NCBI GenBank assembly: GCA_900316665.1
Contig: ONDV01000003.1
Location: 26,345 to 90,344 of the forward strand
DNA length: 64,000 nucleotides
Origin: an uncultured Lachnospiraceae bacterium
GTDB lineage: Bacteria; Bacillota; Clostridia; Lachnospirales; Lachnospiraceae
Reading direction: 5' to 3'
Shown: positions 26,670-34,625 of the stretch, in pieces
How positions within the stretch are numbered: position 1 is the first letter of the stretch
Layout of the letters: each line of letters begins with the position of its first letter
Notes under the pieces: model-generated
Told to the model about the DNA's origin: nothing
Databases searched by the model: none
Seen by the model: the letters and a program-made list of their open reading frames with translations, nothing else
Translations under genes and position numbers: made by a program

Positions 26670-27818
26670 TCACACACCGAATATAGCCATAAAGACTCCG
26701 GCAGCTACAGCCGTACCGATAACTCCGGCGACATTCGGTCCCATTGCCTGCATAAGTATGAAGTTTGTCGGATCTTCTTCCGCCGCGACTCTCTGAGACA
26801 CACGGGCACTCATGGGAACAGCGGATACACCGGCCGAACCGATCAGAGGATTGATTCTGCCGTGAGTAAGATGGCAGAGAAGTTTACCAAACAGAACTCC
26901 GGCTGCGGTAGCGACCATGAATGCAATCAGTCCCAGAAGGACAATCTTCAGGGTAGACACATTGAGGAAGGCCTCAGCGCTTGTGGATGCGCCTACTGAG
27001 GTGCCCAGAAGGATAACAACTATATACATCATGGCATTCGATGCAGTCTCAGTCAGCTGATGTACTACTCCGCTTTCCTTAAAGAGGTTGCCAAGCATAA
27101 GCATTCCGACAAGCGGAGCCGTTGTAGGAAGAATAAGACAAACAACGATCGTAACAACTATAGGGAAAAGAATCTTCTCAAGCTTCGATACAGGACGCAG
27201 CTGAGGCATATGAATCATACGTTCCTTCTTGGTCGTAAATGCCTTCATTATAGGGGGCTGAATGATAGGAACGAGAGACATATATGAATATGCAGCGACG
27301 GCAATAGGCCCCAGCAAATCATTCTGTCCGAGTTTTCCCGCAAGGAAAATAGATGTAGGCCCGTCAGCTCCTCCTATAATTGAAATGGCAGCAGCAGCCT
27401 GATCATTGAATCCCAGAAGAATAGCTATAAGATAAGCTGAAAAAATACCGAACTGGGCTGATGCTCCAAGAAGAAAGCTGATAGGATTTGCAATCAGAGG
27501 ACTGAAATCCGTCATTGCACCGACGCCCATAAAGATAAGCGAAGGCAGAATCGACCATTCATCCAGTTGGAAAAAGTAATATAATAATCCGCCTACTCCA
27601 TTACTGGTCTCTTCCGGTGACGCGATAATACCGGGGTAAATATTTACAAGAAGCATTCCGAAAGCAATAGGTACGAGAAGCAAAGGCTCGTATCCCTTTG
27701 CGATAGCAAGATAAAGAAATATACCCGCTATCAGTATCATTACGAAATTGCCCCAGGTAAGATTGAAAAAGGCCGTTTGATGGAGAAGGTTCGCGAGTGT
27801 TGAACCTATGTAACTCAT
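26670..27818 (-). CDS. oadB: Na+-translocating decarboxylase beta subunit
   Basis: 382 residues, about nine to eleven membrane helices. The family core SIIGGADGPTSIFLAGKLG contains the aspartate needed for decarboxylation and Na+ binding. VGASTSAEAFLN and LIGSAGVSAVPMSARVSQ are the second conserved region. It decarboxylates carboxybiotin and pumps Na+ out. It lies between the biotin carrier gene and oadA with short gaps. Confidence 0.96.
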   Translation of the reverse strand: MSYIGSTLANLLHQTAFFNLTWGNFVMILIAGIFLYLAIAKGYEPLLLVPIAFGMLLVNIYPGIIASPEETSNGVGGLLYYFFQLDEWSILPSLIFMGVGAMTDFSPLIANPISFLLGASAQFGIFSAYLIAILLGFNDQAAAAISIIGGADGPTSIFLAGKLGQNDLLGPIAVAAYSYMSLVPIIQPPIMKAFTTKKERMIHMPQLRPVSKLEKILFPIVVTIVVCLILPTTAPLVGMLMLGNLFKESGVVHQLTETASNAMMYIVVILLGTSVGASTSAEAFLNVSTLKIVLLGLIAFMVATAAGVLFGKLLCHLTHGRINPLIGSAGVSAVPMSARVSQRVAAEEDPTNFILMQAMGPNVAGVIGTAVAAGVFMAIFGV

Positions 27819-27838
27819 TATTTACCTCCGAATCATTT

Positions 27839-28192
27839 TCACGCATTCATTGTTGCGAGAACAGTGCCTGCTTCAACCTGCTGACCTTCCGTCACTTCGA
27901 TGGAAGCTATTGTTCCATCCTGCTTTGCGACAACAGGTGTCTCCATCTTCATAATCTCAAGAGTAATGACTGTATCACCGCGTGATACCTTGTCTCCCGG
28001 CTTTGTGTCAAGCTTGAATACTTTGCCTGATGCTTCAGCTGTTACTTTAACAGAACCCTGCTTTCCGTTGGATACAGGAGCCTTCGACGCTGCCTTCTTT
28101 ACAGGAGCAGACTTTACTTCTCCGGTGCTGCCTGTTTCTTCAACGCTTACATCATATGCTGTTCCGTTTACGGTGATGGTATAATTTTTCAT
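27839..28192 (-). CDS. Biotin/lipoyl attachment protein (decarboxylase gamma/carrier subunit)
   Basis: 117 residues. A short N-terminal segment (MKNYTITVNGTAYDVSVEE) precedes an Ala/Pro/Lys linker (about 22-45) and a biotinyl domain. The biotin site is K82 in EIMKMETPV, 35 residues from the C-terminus as usual. The protein ferries CO2 between carboxyltransferase and OadB. GGAGGAATT precedes the ATG. Equivalent to MmdC or transcarboxylase 1.3S. Confidence 0.95.
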   Translation of the reverse strand: MKNYTITVNGTAYDVSVEETGSTGEVKSAPVKKAASKAPVSNGKQGSVKVTAEASGKVFKLDTKPGDKVSRGDTVITLEIMKMETPVVAKQDGTIASIEVTEGQQVEAGTVLATMNA

Positions 28193-28208
28193 GATAATTC
28201 CTCCTGTA

Positions 28209-28967
28209 TCAATATCTTCTTCTGATCTTTCTGACTACAAAATCATCTGTGCTTTCACCTGTGTATGCTGAAACTGCTGCGGCAATAACTGCTATAAGCT
28301 CATCATTATTGTTGTCCACCGGAATTACTTCCCTAGCTGTCTCAACAGCTGTCTCAACAGGCTGCTTGTCTTCAGAGAATTTCTTCTGGAGATAAGGGAT
28401 AATATTGAAAGCATAAATCACAAGGCAGATGATAATTAGAATCGCAAAGACTGTTCCCATTCCAAGCAGGACGTTCATTCCGGCACGCCCCATGGTCTCG
28501 CCCAAGGTATATTTGAGATTCAGATTGACTCCGGTAAGAACCATATGGGATCCTCTGGTGGTATATACAAATACCAGTTCAGCATCTCTCTTGGAATAAT
28601 CTAGTCCCTGTTTGCAGGTGATCGTTTTTCCGGCCTTTGTAACGGTGAAATCTCCGAAGGATTCAAAATCTCCAACCTTATCAGCCGCGTCAGCCCAGTC
28701 GCCTAACATTCCCTCAAGTATGACATCCTGGTTTTTAGTATCTCCTTCAGCGAGCTCAGAATCATTTTTGTATTTTTCTTCCTGTTTTCTGGCATTCTTT
28801 GCCGAAATGGAATTCAGCTGTTCAGCTGTCTGCTGCATTTGCTGCTTTATATCGGATTTCTCGTAGCCATAGACTTTAGTTGCAGTCATATTGGTATTAG
28901 TAGATCCGCAGGATACAAGAAGAAAAGCAAATGCCGCTAAAACAGCGGTAAGTCCAAATTTCTTCAT
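28209..28967 (-). CDS. OadG-family membrane subunit with N-terminal lipoprotein domain
   Basis: 252 residues. A lipoprotein signal (AAFAFLLVSCGS) predicts lipidation at Cys20. About 120 polar residues follow, with a coiled segment at 40-75. A transmembrane helix (about 165-188) then leads to an OadG-like C-terminus ending DDFVVRKIRRRY. Ordinary OadG is only about 85 residues, so this is OadG joined to an extracellular domain. It sits between carboxyltransferase and biotin carrier genes. It should anchor the complex; the extra domain has no known role. Confidence 0.85.
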   Translation of the reverse strand: MKKFGLTAVLAAFAFLLVSCGSTNTNMTATKVYGYEKSDIKQQMQQTAEQLNSISAKNARKQEEKYKNDSELAEGDTKNQDVILEGMLGDWADAADKVGDFESFGDFTVTKAGKTITCKQGLDYSKRDAELVFVYTTRGSHMVLTGVNLNLKYTLGETMGRAGMNVLLGMGTVFAILIIICLVIYAFNIIPYLQKKFSEDKQPVETAVETAREVIPVDNNNDELIAVIAAAVSAYTGESTDDFVVRKIRRRY

Positions 28968-28978
28968 ATCTTCCTCAC

Positions 28979-30376
28979 TTACTTTGCTGTATGTTTCCTG
29001 TAATATTCTGCTTTTGACTCAAGCATTTCAAAACCGGCAATCAGATATTTCCTGGTATCAGAGAAATTGATGATACGGTCTATATATCCGCGGCGAAGAG
29101 CCTGAGCAGTACCGGATTGAATTTCTTCAAACTTTTCAGCTACTTCGGCCTGTTCCTCAGACGTGCCGTCTTCGCAAATAATCTTGGAAGCAAGTGACGC
29201 ATCCATTATACCCATCTTGGAATCCGGATAAGCCATGACTATATCAGCACCAAGAGATTTTGAATTCATAAAGATATAAGGAGTGCCGAAAGCAGAGTCC
29301 GTAATAAGATTTATCTTCGGAACATCGCTGGACGCAAGACCTACAGCAAATCTCGCAAGCTCACGTGGAAGAGTTATCTCGTTATGAACAGATTTCTCGT
29401 AACCGGATACATTTGTAAGCGTAAGTACAGGGTAATCAAAAGCATCGCAGAAACGAATGAAATCTGCAGCTTTTCTGATACCTGCTGCTGTAAGATCAGT
29501 TGAAAAATCCTTGCCGCATTTTGAGCATCTGGATCTGTTGCCGACCAGACCGACTGTCATTCCGCCAAGACGTATAAAACCGGTGGTCATATTCTTCTCA
29601 AAGCCCTGCTTTGTCTCAAAGAATACATGAGAGTCGCTTATTTCTTTTGCAAATTCTCTTGTATCATACCTCTTGTCTTCCAGTCCTGTGGAAGCGCGGT
29701 TCAAATCGTCCTCATCATCCTCGTCATCCTCGGCAAGAATAGATACAAGCTCTCTGATTTTCTCAGAAAGTTCTTCTTCTGTTCCTGTGATGTCACAAAT
29801 ACCGCTCTTTTTATACGCAAATTCCGGAGATGATGAATCGCAGGAATCAACAGAATTGCCGGGTATCGCATCAGGAGAATTAAGAAAAACAGAACCCTTG
29901 TCAGAAACAAATGTAAAATCACTGATAGATGCAATAGCGCTCAGACCGCCGCCGCATTTTCCAAATACAGCAGCTATCTCAGGAACCACTCCTGACGCAT
30001 CTGCAGCTTCTGATGTAATAAGTCCCATTGACTCAAGTGCATCATAACTCTCATCAAGCCTTACTCCACCGCAATCTATGATTCCGATGACAGGCGCATT
30101 CATGTCCACTGCCATTTCATAGATACGCGCTATCTTCTTTGCGTGCATTTCGCCGATCGTGCCGCCAAGCACGTCCGGATCCTGGCTATAGACGAATACC
30201 AGATTACCATTGATAGTTCCATGTCCGCATACAACACCGTCCGATGGAGCCTTCTCACGATTCAGTGTGAAGTCTGTATTGCGCGCTGTGATATCAGCGC
30301 CGAGTTCAACAAAGCTGTTGTCATCGAGAAGACGTTCCACTCTCTGGACCGCAAGACTGTTCTTACGTTCACTCAT
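28979..30376 (-). CDS. Carboxyl transferase domain protein (MmdA/PccB-like)
   Basis: 465 residues from ATG 30376 (GGAGG ten bases upstream; a longer in-frame start lacks this). The two crotonase-like halves of biotin-dependent acyl-CoA carboxyltransferases are present: GVVCGHGTINGNLVFVYSQD and GGTIGEMHAKKIARIYEMA; then GFIRLGGMTVGLVGNRS and KINLITDSAFGTPYIFMNS. Features not typical of the family are an acidic run (AEDDEDDEDDLN, about 220-231) and a CSKCGKDF pair. It suggests CoA-ester decarboxylation or carboxyl transfer beside the 5S-type OadA. First gene of the operon. Confidence 0.85.
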   Translation of the reverse strand: MSERKNSLAVQRVERLLDDNSFVELGADITARNTDFTLNREKAPSDGVVCGHGTINGNLVFVYSQDPDVLGGTIGEMHAKKIARIYEMAVDMNAPVIGIIDCGGVRLDESYDALESMGLITSEAADASGVVPEIAAVFGKCGGGLSAIASISDFTFVSDKGSVFLNSPDAIPGNSVDSCDSSSPEFAYKKSGICDITGTEEELSEKIRELVSILAEDDEDDEDDLNRASTGLEDKRYDTREFAKEISDSHVFFETKQGFEKNMTTGFIRLGGMTVGLVGNRSRCSKCGKDFSTDLTAAGIRKAADFIRFCDAFDYPVLTLTNVSGYEKSVHNEITLPRELARFAVGLASSDVPKINLITDSAFGTPYIFMNSKSLGADIVMAYPDSKMGIMDASLASKIICEDGTSEEQAEVAEKFEEIQSGTAQALRRGYIDRIINFSDTRKYLIAGFEMLESKAEYYRKHTAK

Positions 30377-30402
30377 GCTCAAATACCTCCAAGTAATAAA
30401 AT

Positions 30403-30412
30403 TCCGTACGGA
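30403..30412. promoter_or_regulatory. Operator-like palindrome at the decarboxylase operon start site
   Basis: TCCGTACGGA is a perfect 10-base palindrome (flanked by AAAT and TTT) lying 5-14 bases downstream of the -10, over the expected +1. A repressor site is an inference. Confidence 0.4.
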
Positions 30413-30416
30413 TTTC

Positions 30417-30445
30417 ATAATATATCAAACAAAAAATCATTTCAA
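30417..30445 (-). promoter_or_regulatory. Promoter of the decarboxylase operon
   Basis: Minus strand TTGAAA (30440-30445), 17 bases, TATTAT (30417-30422). It sits between the scp terminator and the first gene of the operon. The start near 30410 leaves a leader of about 34 bases. Confidence 0.65.
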
Positions 30446-30472
30446 TATGGATTGTGCCAAAAAACATAATAA

Positions 30473-30495
30473 AAAGCCTGTCATTTAACAGGCTT
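30473..30495 (-). terminator. Terminator downstream of scpB
   Basis: 9-bp stem AAAGCCTGT/ACAGGCTTT (30473-30481, 30487-30495), followed on the minus strand by TTATTATG. It separates scpAB from the decarboxylase operon. Confidence 0.65.
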
Positions 30496-30517
30496 TAAAT
30501 ACAGCTCTATTTTTTTA

Positions 30518-30673
30518 TTATCAAAACTTCCCACATAAATAATGAAAATCTTCGTTGCAAAGGATTCATGGAAGCCATGAGATGCACAGATGGTGGCGAG
30601 CATTGTGTTTTTCGTTGTGAGCGAGCACGCTAGCTGCGGCTCGGAAACTGTAACAGCACGAAGTGGTGTGATA
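30518..30673. repeat. Degenerate copy of an interspersed palindromic repeat
   Basis: It begins with TTATCAAAACTTCCCACAT (30518-30536), identical to 63883-63901. It ends with TGTAACAGCACGAAGTGGTG (30649-30668), matching the GAA-triloop palindrome at 63906-63925 except at two positions (T to G at 30656, A to G at 30666). Between them are further hairpins, TCATGG-AAG-CCATGA (30566-30580) and CGAGC...GCTCG (30623-30644). The end overlaps the last codons of scpB. The gap between the two matching blocks is 112 bases here against 4 at the other copy, so the interior differs. Confidence 0.6.
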
Positions 30674-31232
30674 GAGACACATCAGCTTCCTCTTCAGCCT
30701 CCTGCTTGAATTCCTCAACTTTGACGGGATCCAGAACAGGGAGATCGTCAAGAGATGTCAGTCCAAATGCCTTGAGAAAAGAATCGGTGGTTCCGAAAAG
30801 CATAGGTCTTCCCGGAGCATCCAGTCGTCCCAGTTCACATACCAGATCATACTCCACCAGCTTCGAAACAGCATGATCAGAAGAGACTCCTCTTATTTTT
30901 TCAATCTCTGCCTTTGTCACAGGCTGCCTGTAAGCTATAATTGAAAGAGTCTCCATGAGGACTTCCGTCAGCTGTAATTTACGAGGCTGTCTGGCAAGAT
31001 TAATAAGCGTATCGTAGATTTCCGGAGCAGTGCACATCTGATAAGAATCGTTTATTTTTATTATCCTTACTCCGCGTCCATTCCTAAGGAATTCCCTGGA
31101 CAATTCCTCTGCTGCCTCTATTACATCTTCTCTCCTGCAGCCAATTGCATCAGCCATTCTGTCACAGCTTACACTGTCTCCCATAGCGAAGAGTATCCCC
31201 TCGACTTTTGTCTTAATATTTATGTCATCCAT
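30630..31232 (-). CDS. scpB: Segregation and condensation protein B
   Basis: 200 residues with two winged-helix domains: KVEGILFAMGDSVSCDRMAD and the signature LSIIAYRQPVTKAEIEKIRG, followed by GVSSDHAVSKLVEYDLVCELG. ScpB is a subunit of the SMC-ScpAB condensin. ATG 31232, five bases after scpA, has CGGAG about ten bases before it. The last 15 or so residues (VSLSHHFVLLQFPSRS) look unlike the usual acidic ScpB tail and are encoded by the repeat at 30518-30673, so the original end seems replaced. Confidence 0.94.
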   Translation of the reverse strand: MDDINIKTKVEGILFAMGDSVSCDRMADAIGCRREDVIEAAEELSREFLRNGRGVRIIKINDSYQMCTAPEIYDTLINLARQPRKLQLTEVLMETLSIIAYRQPVTKAEIEKIRGVSSDHAVSKLVEYDLVCELGRLDAPGRPMLFGTTDSFLKAFGLTSLDDLPVLDPVKVEEFKQEAEEEADVSLSHHFVLLQFPSRS

Positions 31233-31237
31233 AAAAG

Positions 31238-32023
31238 CTATACTCCGGCGCAAACTTCTGATTCTATTGAAATGTCAGAAAAAAGACCTTCCTGGCTGAC
31301 TCTTATCATTCCAGTCTTCATCAGCTCCAGCACCGATAAAAAAGTAACAATAACCTCGGTCTTTGATGCCGCTTTTGAGAAAAGATCGGTAAATGAGAAG
31401 AAACGGTGAGTCTTCACAAAAGTCCGCATCTCCTCCATTTTCTCATCAAGTGATATTTCCTCTTTCTCAATCTTTCCAAAGCCCGAACGGATTGGATCGA
31501 CCCTGTCTTCCTGCCTTGCCATAACCGATTCAAACACCTTGTAAAGATCTGTAAGTGTTATGCCCGAAAGAAGATCTCCGGCAGATACAGGTTCTTCGTA
31601 CTTCAATACTTCATCCGGAATGGTAGGCTTCTTATAAAGCATATCCGGCGTATTCTCATAAAGAGTATAGAGATCATCGGAGATACATCTGAAAAGCTTG
31701 TACTCCAGCAGCTGCCGGACAAGCTCTTCTCTGGGATCGATATCTTCTCCCTCATCATTTTTTTGTCTTGGAAGAAGCATTCTTGACTTGATGTCGAGAA
31801 GCGTGGATGCCATGAGCAGAAATTCACTCATGACATCAAGATCTCGTCTCTGCATCTCGTTTATCCATTCGATATACTGATCCGTTATCTTTGCGATAGG
31901 GATATCGTAGATGCTTACCTTATTCTTATCTATCAGATGAAGAAGAAGATCCAGAGGTCCATCAAAGGATCCAATATGAAATTCCGGCTCTATAACCTCA
32001 TTTTTCTGATCAGGCATATCCAT
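31238..32023 (-). CDS. scpA: Segregation and condensation protein A
   Basis: 261 residues. The kleisin N-terminus FDGPLDLLLHLIDKNKVSIY is diagnostic, followed by YIEWINEMQRRDLDVMSEFL and ASTLLDIKSRMLLP. A C-terminal winged helix (VTFLSVLELMKTGMIRVSQE) contacts the SMC head. It bridges the SMC heads in condensin. The start shares one base with the pnp stop (TAATG). Confidence 0.97.
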   Translation of the reverse strand: MDMPDQKNEVIEPEFHIGSFDGPLDLLLHLIDKNKVSIYDIPIAKITDQYIEWINEMQRRDLDVMSEFLLMASTLLDIKSRMLLPRQKNDEGEDIDPREELVRQLLEYKLFRCISDDLYTLYENTPDMLYKKPTIPDEVLKYEEPVSAGDLLSGITLTDLYKVFESVMARQEDRVDPIRSGFGKIEKEEISLDEKMEEMRTFVKTHRFFSFTDLFSKAASKTEVIVTFLSVLELMKTGMIRVSQEGLFSDISIESEVCAGV

Positions 32024-34116
32024 TATTTATCAGAAGGCACATCCTTTATTGAGAAAGATATTCTGCCCATTCTGTCCTTTCCAAGACAGATGACTTTGAC
32101 CGTATCTCCCAGTGTCAGTACATCCTCTACTCTGTCAATTCGTTCATTGGCGATTTTACTGATGTGAACCATACCCTCTTTGCCGGGCGCAAATTCTATA
32201 AATGCGCCGAATTCCTTTATTGATACAACTTTTCCGGTAAGGATCTGACCTTTCTCAAACTCAGTCGTAATTATTTTAATCATCTGCTTGGCTTCTTCAA
32301 TACGATCCATGTCAGTACCGCAAAGATCCACGCGACCGTCTTCGGAGATATCGATCTTAACTCCGGTGCGGTCGATTATCTCATTGATAGTCTTGCCCTG
32401 CTTGCCGACTACATCACCGATCTTCTGAGGATCTATAGTCATAGAAACAATCTTTGGCGCATATTTTGACAATTCTTTTCTCGGCTCAGCGATAGCTTTG
32501 GACATACATGTATCCATGATAAAGTTTCTGGCTTCATGTGCTCTTCTTATGGCTTCTTCCACTATCGGTCTTGTGAGACCGTGAATCTTGATATCCATCT
32601 GGATAGCGGTAATGCCCTCATGAGTTCCGGTTACCTTGAAGTCCATATCTCCAAAGAAATCTTCAAGTCCCTGAATATCGGTAAGAACAATATAATCGTC
32701 ATCGGTATCACCTGTTACAAGACCACAGCTTATTCCCGCGACCATATCCTTAAGTGGAACACCTGCAGCCATAAGTGACATGCAGCTGGCGCATGTGGAT
32801 GCCATGGATGTGGAGCCGTTTGACTCAAAAGTTTCCGAGACAGCTCTTATGGAATAAGGGAATTCCTCAGCTGACGGAAGTACAGGTACAAGCGCTCTCT
32901 CCGCAAGAGCTCCATGACCTATTTCACGTCTTCCCGGACCTCTCGAAGGCTTTGTCTCACCAACAGAGTATGAAGGAAAATTATACTGATGAATATATCT
33001 CTTCTCTGTTACATTCGGATCCAGACCGTCTATCTTCTGAGCCTCTGAAAGCGGAGCAAGCGTCACAATATCGCAGATCTGAGTCTGACCTCTGGTAAAG
33101 AGAGATGAACCATGAACTCTTGGAATCACATCCACTTCAGCTGATAGCGGACGGATCTCATCGATGCGGCGGTTATCAGGTCTCTTATGATCCTTTAATA
33201 TCATTTTACGAACAGTCTTCTTTTCGTACTGATATACGGCAGCATCGACCAGTGGAAGATAATCCTCGAAATCACTGAAAGCATCTATAAGCTTTTCGGT
33301 TATAAGCTTTACATTTTCCTCACGGCGCTGTTTGTCATCAGTAAAAACAGCCTCTTCCATCTCAGACGGAGGAACAATTTCTTTTATTTTATCCATCATC
33401 GCTTCAGGAATAGCGCAGGACTCATATGTAAATTTTGGCTTTCCGACTTCTGACACGATCTCATCAATAAATTTGATTATAGACTGGTTCACATCATGAG
33501 CCCTGTAGATAGCGTCAATCATGGTCTCATCAGAAAGCTTGTTGGCACCTGCCTCGATCATGATTACTTTATCTCTGGTAGATGCGACTGTAAGCTCAAG
33601 ATCACCCTCATCCCATTCTTTTTGCGACGGATTGATTATGAACTGACCATCCTTCATACCCACCTGAGTCATTGCGCATGGACCGTCAAAAGGAATGTCT
33701 GAGATACATGTGGCAATAGCTGTTCCTATCATAGCCACAAGTTCCGGTCTGCACTCAGGATCTACAGAAAGCACCAGGTTATTAAGTGTCACATCATTTC
33801 TGAAATCCTTGGGGAAAAGCGGACGCATGGGTCTGTCTATAACTCTGGCAGTAAGCACGGAATTATCAGACGCTTTTCCTTCCCTCTTTTTGAAGCCGCC
33901 CGGCATTCTGCCGACGGAATAGAATTTTTCCTCAAATTCCACGGATAACGGGAAAAAATCAACTCCTTCACGAGGCTTGTCTGATGCTGTAGCCGTGCAA
34001 AGAAGCGTGGTATCTCCGTACTGGATAAATACAGCGCCATTAGCCTGCTTTGCGACTTTACCGGTCTGAACCTTCAGAGGTCGACCCGCAAGAGTCATCT
34101 CAAATGTCTTTACCAT
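32023..34116 (-). CDS. pnp: Polyribonucleotide nucleotidyltransferase
   Basis: 697 residues: two RNase PH domains (GDTTLLCTATASDKPREGVD; FTRGQTQICDIVTLAP and NFPSYSVGETKPSRGPGRRE), then a KH domain (IDPQKIGDVVGKQGKTINEI) and an S1 domain (VVSIKEFGAFIEFAPGKEG). It degrades RNA 3' to 5' with phosphate. ATG 34116 with AAGGAG nine bases upstream is chosen over an in-frame upstream start. It follows rpsO across a terminator, the classical rpsO-pnp order. Confidence 0.98.
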   Translation of the reverse strand: MVKTFEMTLAGRPLKVQTGKVAKQANGAVFIQYGDTTLLCTATASDKPREGVDFFPLSVEFEEKFYSVGRMPGGFKKREGKASDNSVLTARVIDRPMRPLFPKDFRNDVTLNNLVLSVDPECRPELVAMIGTAIATCISDIPFDGPCAMTQVGMKDGQFIINPSQKEWDEGDLELTVASTRDKVIMIEAGANKLSDETMIDAIYRAHDVNQSIIKFIDEIVSEVGKPKFTYESCAIPEAMMDKIKEIVPPSEMEEAVFTDDKQRREENVKLITEKLIDAFSDFEDYLPLVDAAVYQYEKKTVRKMILKDHKRPDNRRIDEIRPLSAEVDVIPRVHGSSLFTRGQTQICDIVTLAPLSEAQKIDGLDPNVTEKRYIHQYNFPSYSVGETKPSRGPGRREIGHGALAERALVPVLPSAEEFPYSIRAVSETFESNGSTSMASTCASCMSLMAAGVPLKDMVAGISCGLVTGDTDDDYIVLTDIQGLEDFFGDMDFKVTGTHEGITAIQMDIKIHGLTRPIVEEAIRRAHEARNFIMDTCMSKAIAEPRKELSKYAPKIVSMTIDPQKIGDVVGKQGKTINEIIDRTGVKIDISEDGRVDLCGTDMDRIEEAKQMIKIITTEFEKGQILTGKVVSIKEFGAFIEFAPGKEGMVHISKIANERIDRVEDVLTLGDTVKVICLGKDRMGRISFSIKDVPSDK

Positions 34117-34160
34117 ATTGAATCTCCTTATCAACCCTTCCATACACTTTATGCTTCTAT

Positions 34161-34194
34161 AAAAAACGGGCGAAATAGAATGACTATTCCGCCC
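34161..34194 (-). terminator. Terminator between rpsO and pnp
   Basis: Stem GGGCG-AATAG/CTATT-CGCCC with one mismatch (34168-34178, 34184-34194), loop of five, then six T on the minus strand. Confidence 0.75.
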
Positions 34195-34201
34195 TTAAAG
34201 A

Positions 34202-34468
34202 TTACTTTCTGAGTCCGAGGCGTTCGATCAGCGAACGGTATCTCTCGATATCAACGCTCTTAAGATAAGCAAGCAGGTTTCTTCTCTTACCTACCATCTT
34301 AAGAAGGCCTCTTCTTGAATGATGGTCCTTGGGATTAGCCTTAAGGTGCTCTGTGAGCTCCTGGATCCTGGCTGTAAGAACCGCTACCTGTACCTCAGGT
34401 GAACCTGTGTCTCCGGGAGTACGAGCGTATTCATTGATAATCTGTGTCTTCTTTTCCTTTGTGATCAT
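34202..34468 (-). CDS. rpsO: Small ribosomal subunit protein uS15
   Basis: 88 residues, full length, with [40 protein letters not shown] and [10 protein letters not shown]. It is a primary 16S rRNA binder of the platform. ATG 34468 has GGAGG ten bases upstream. It has its own promoter and a structured leader and is followed by a terminator before pnp. Confidence 0.98.
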   Translation of the reverse strand: MITKEKKTQIINEYARTPGDTGSPEVQVAVLTARIQELTEHLKANPKDHHSRRGLLKMVGKRRNLLAYLKSVDIERYRSLIERLGLRK

Positions 34469-34556
34469 AATTAAGATCCTCCATGCTAAAAATACTGCCC
34501 GGATCATGCAGACGGTCAGGAAATCCGTGAACGGAACCCGGGTACACAACATATGG

Positions 34557-34585
34557 ATATTATCATATTGATAATTGAATGTAAA
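34557..34585 (-). promoter_or_regulatory. Promoter and structured leader of rpsO
   Basis: Minus strand TTTACA (34580-34585), 17 bases, TAATAT (34557-34562) with TG one base upstream. The leader of about 80 bases contains CCCGG...CCGGG enclosing a TCCG-TTCA-CGGA hairpin (34500-34543), a plausible S15 binding site. Confidence 0.55.
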
Positions 34586-34625
34586 TAAAAAAATATCGAA
34601 ATTTCCCCGTCCTGATATCTTCCAT

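Noticed and set aside
26226..26999. 257-codon plus-strand open frame
   Set aside because: Lies opposite oadA and oadB, which carry full catalytic motifs; no independent support.
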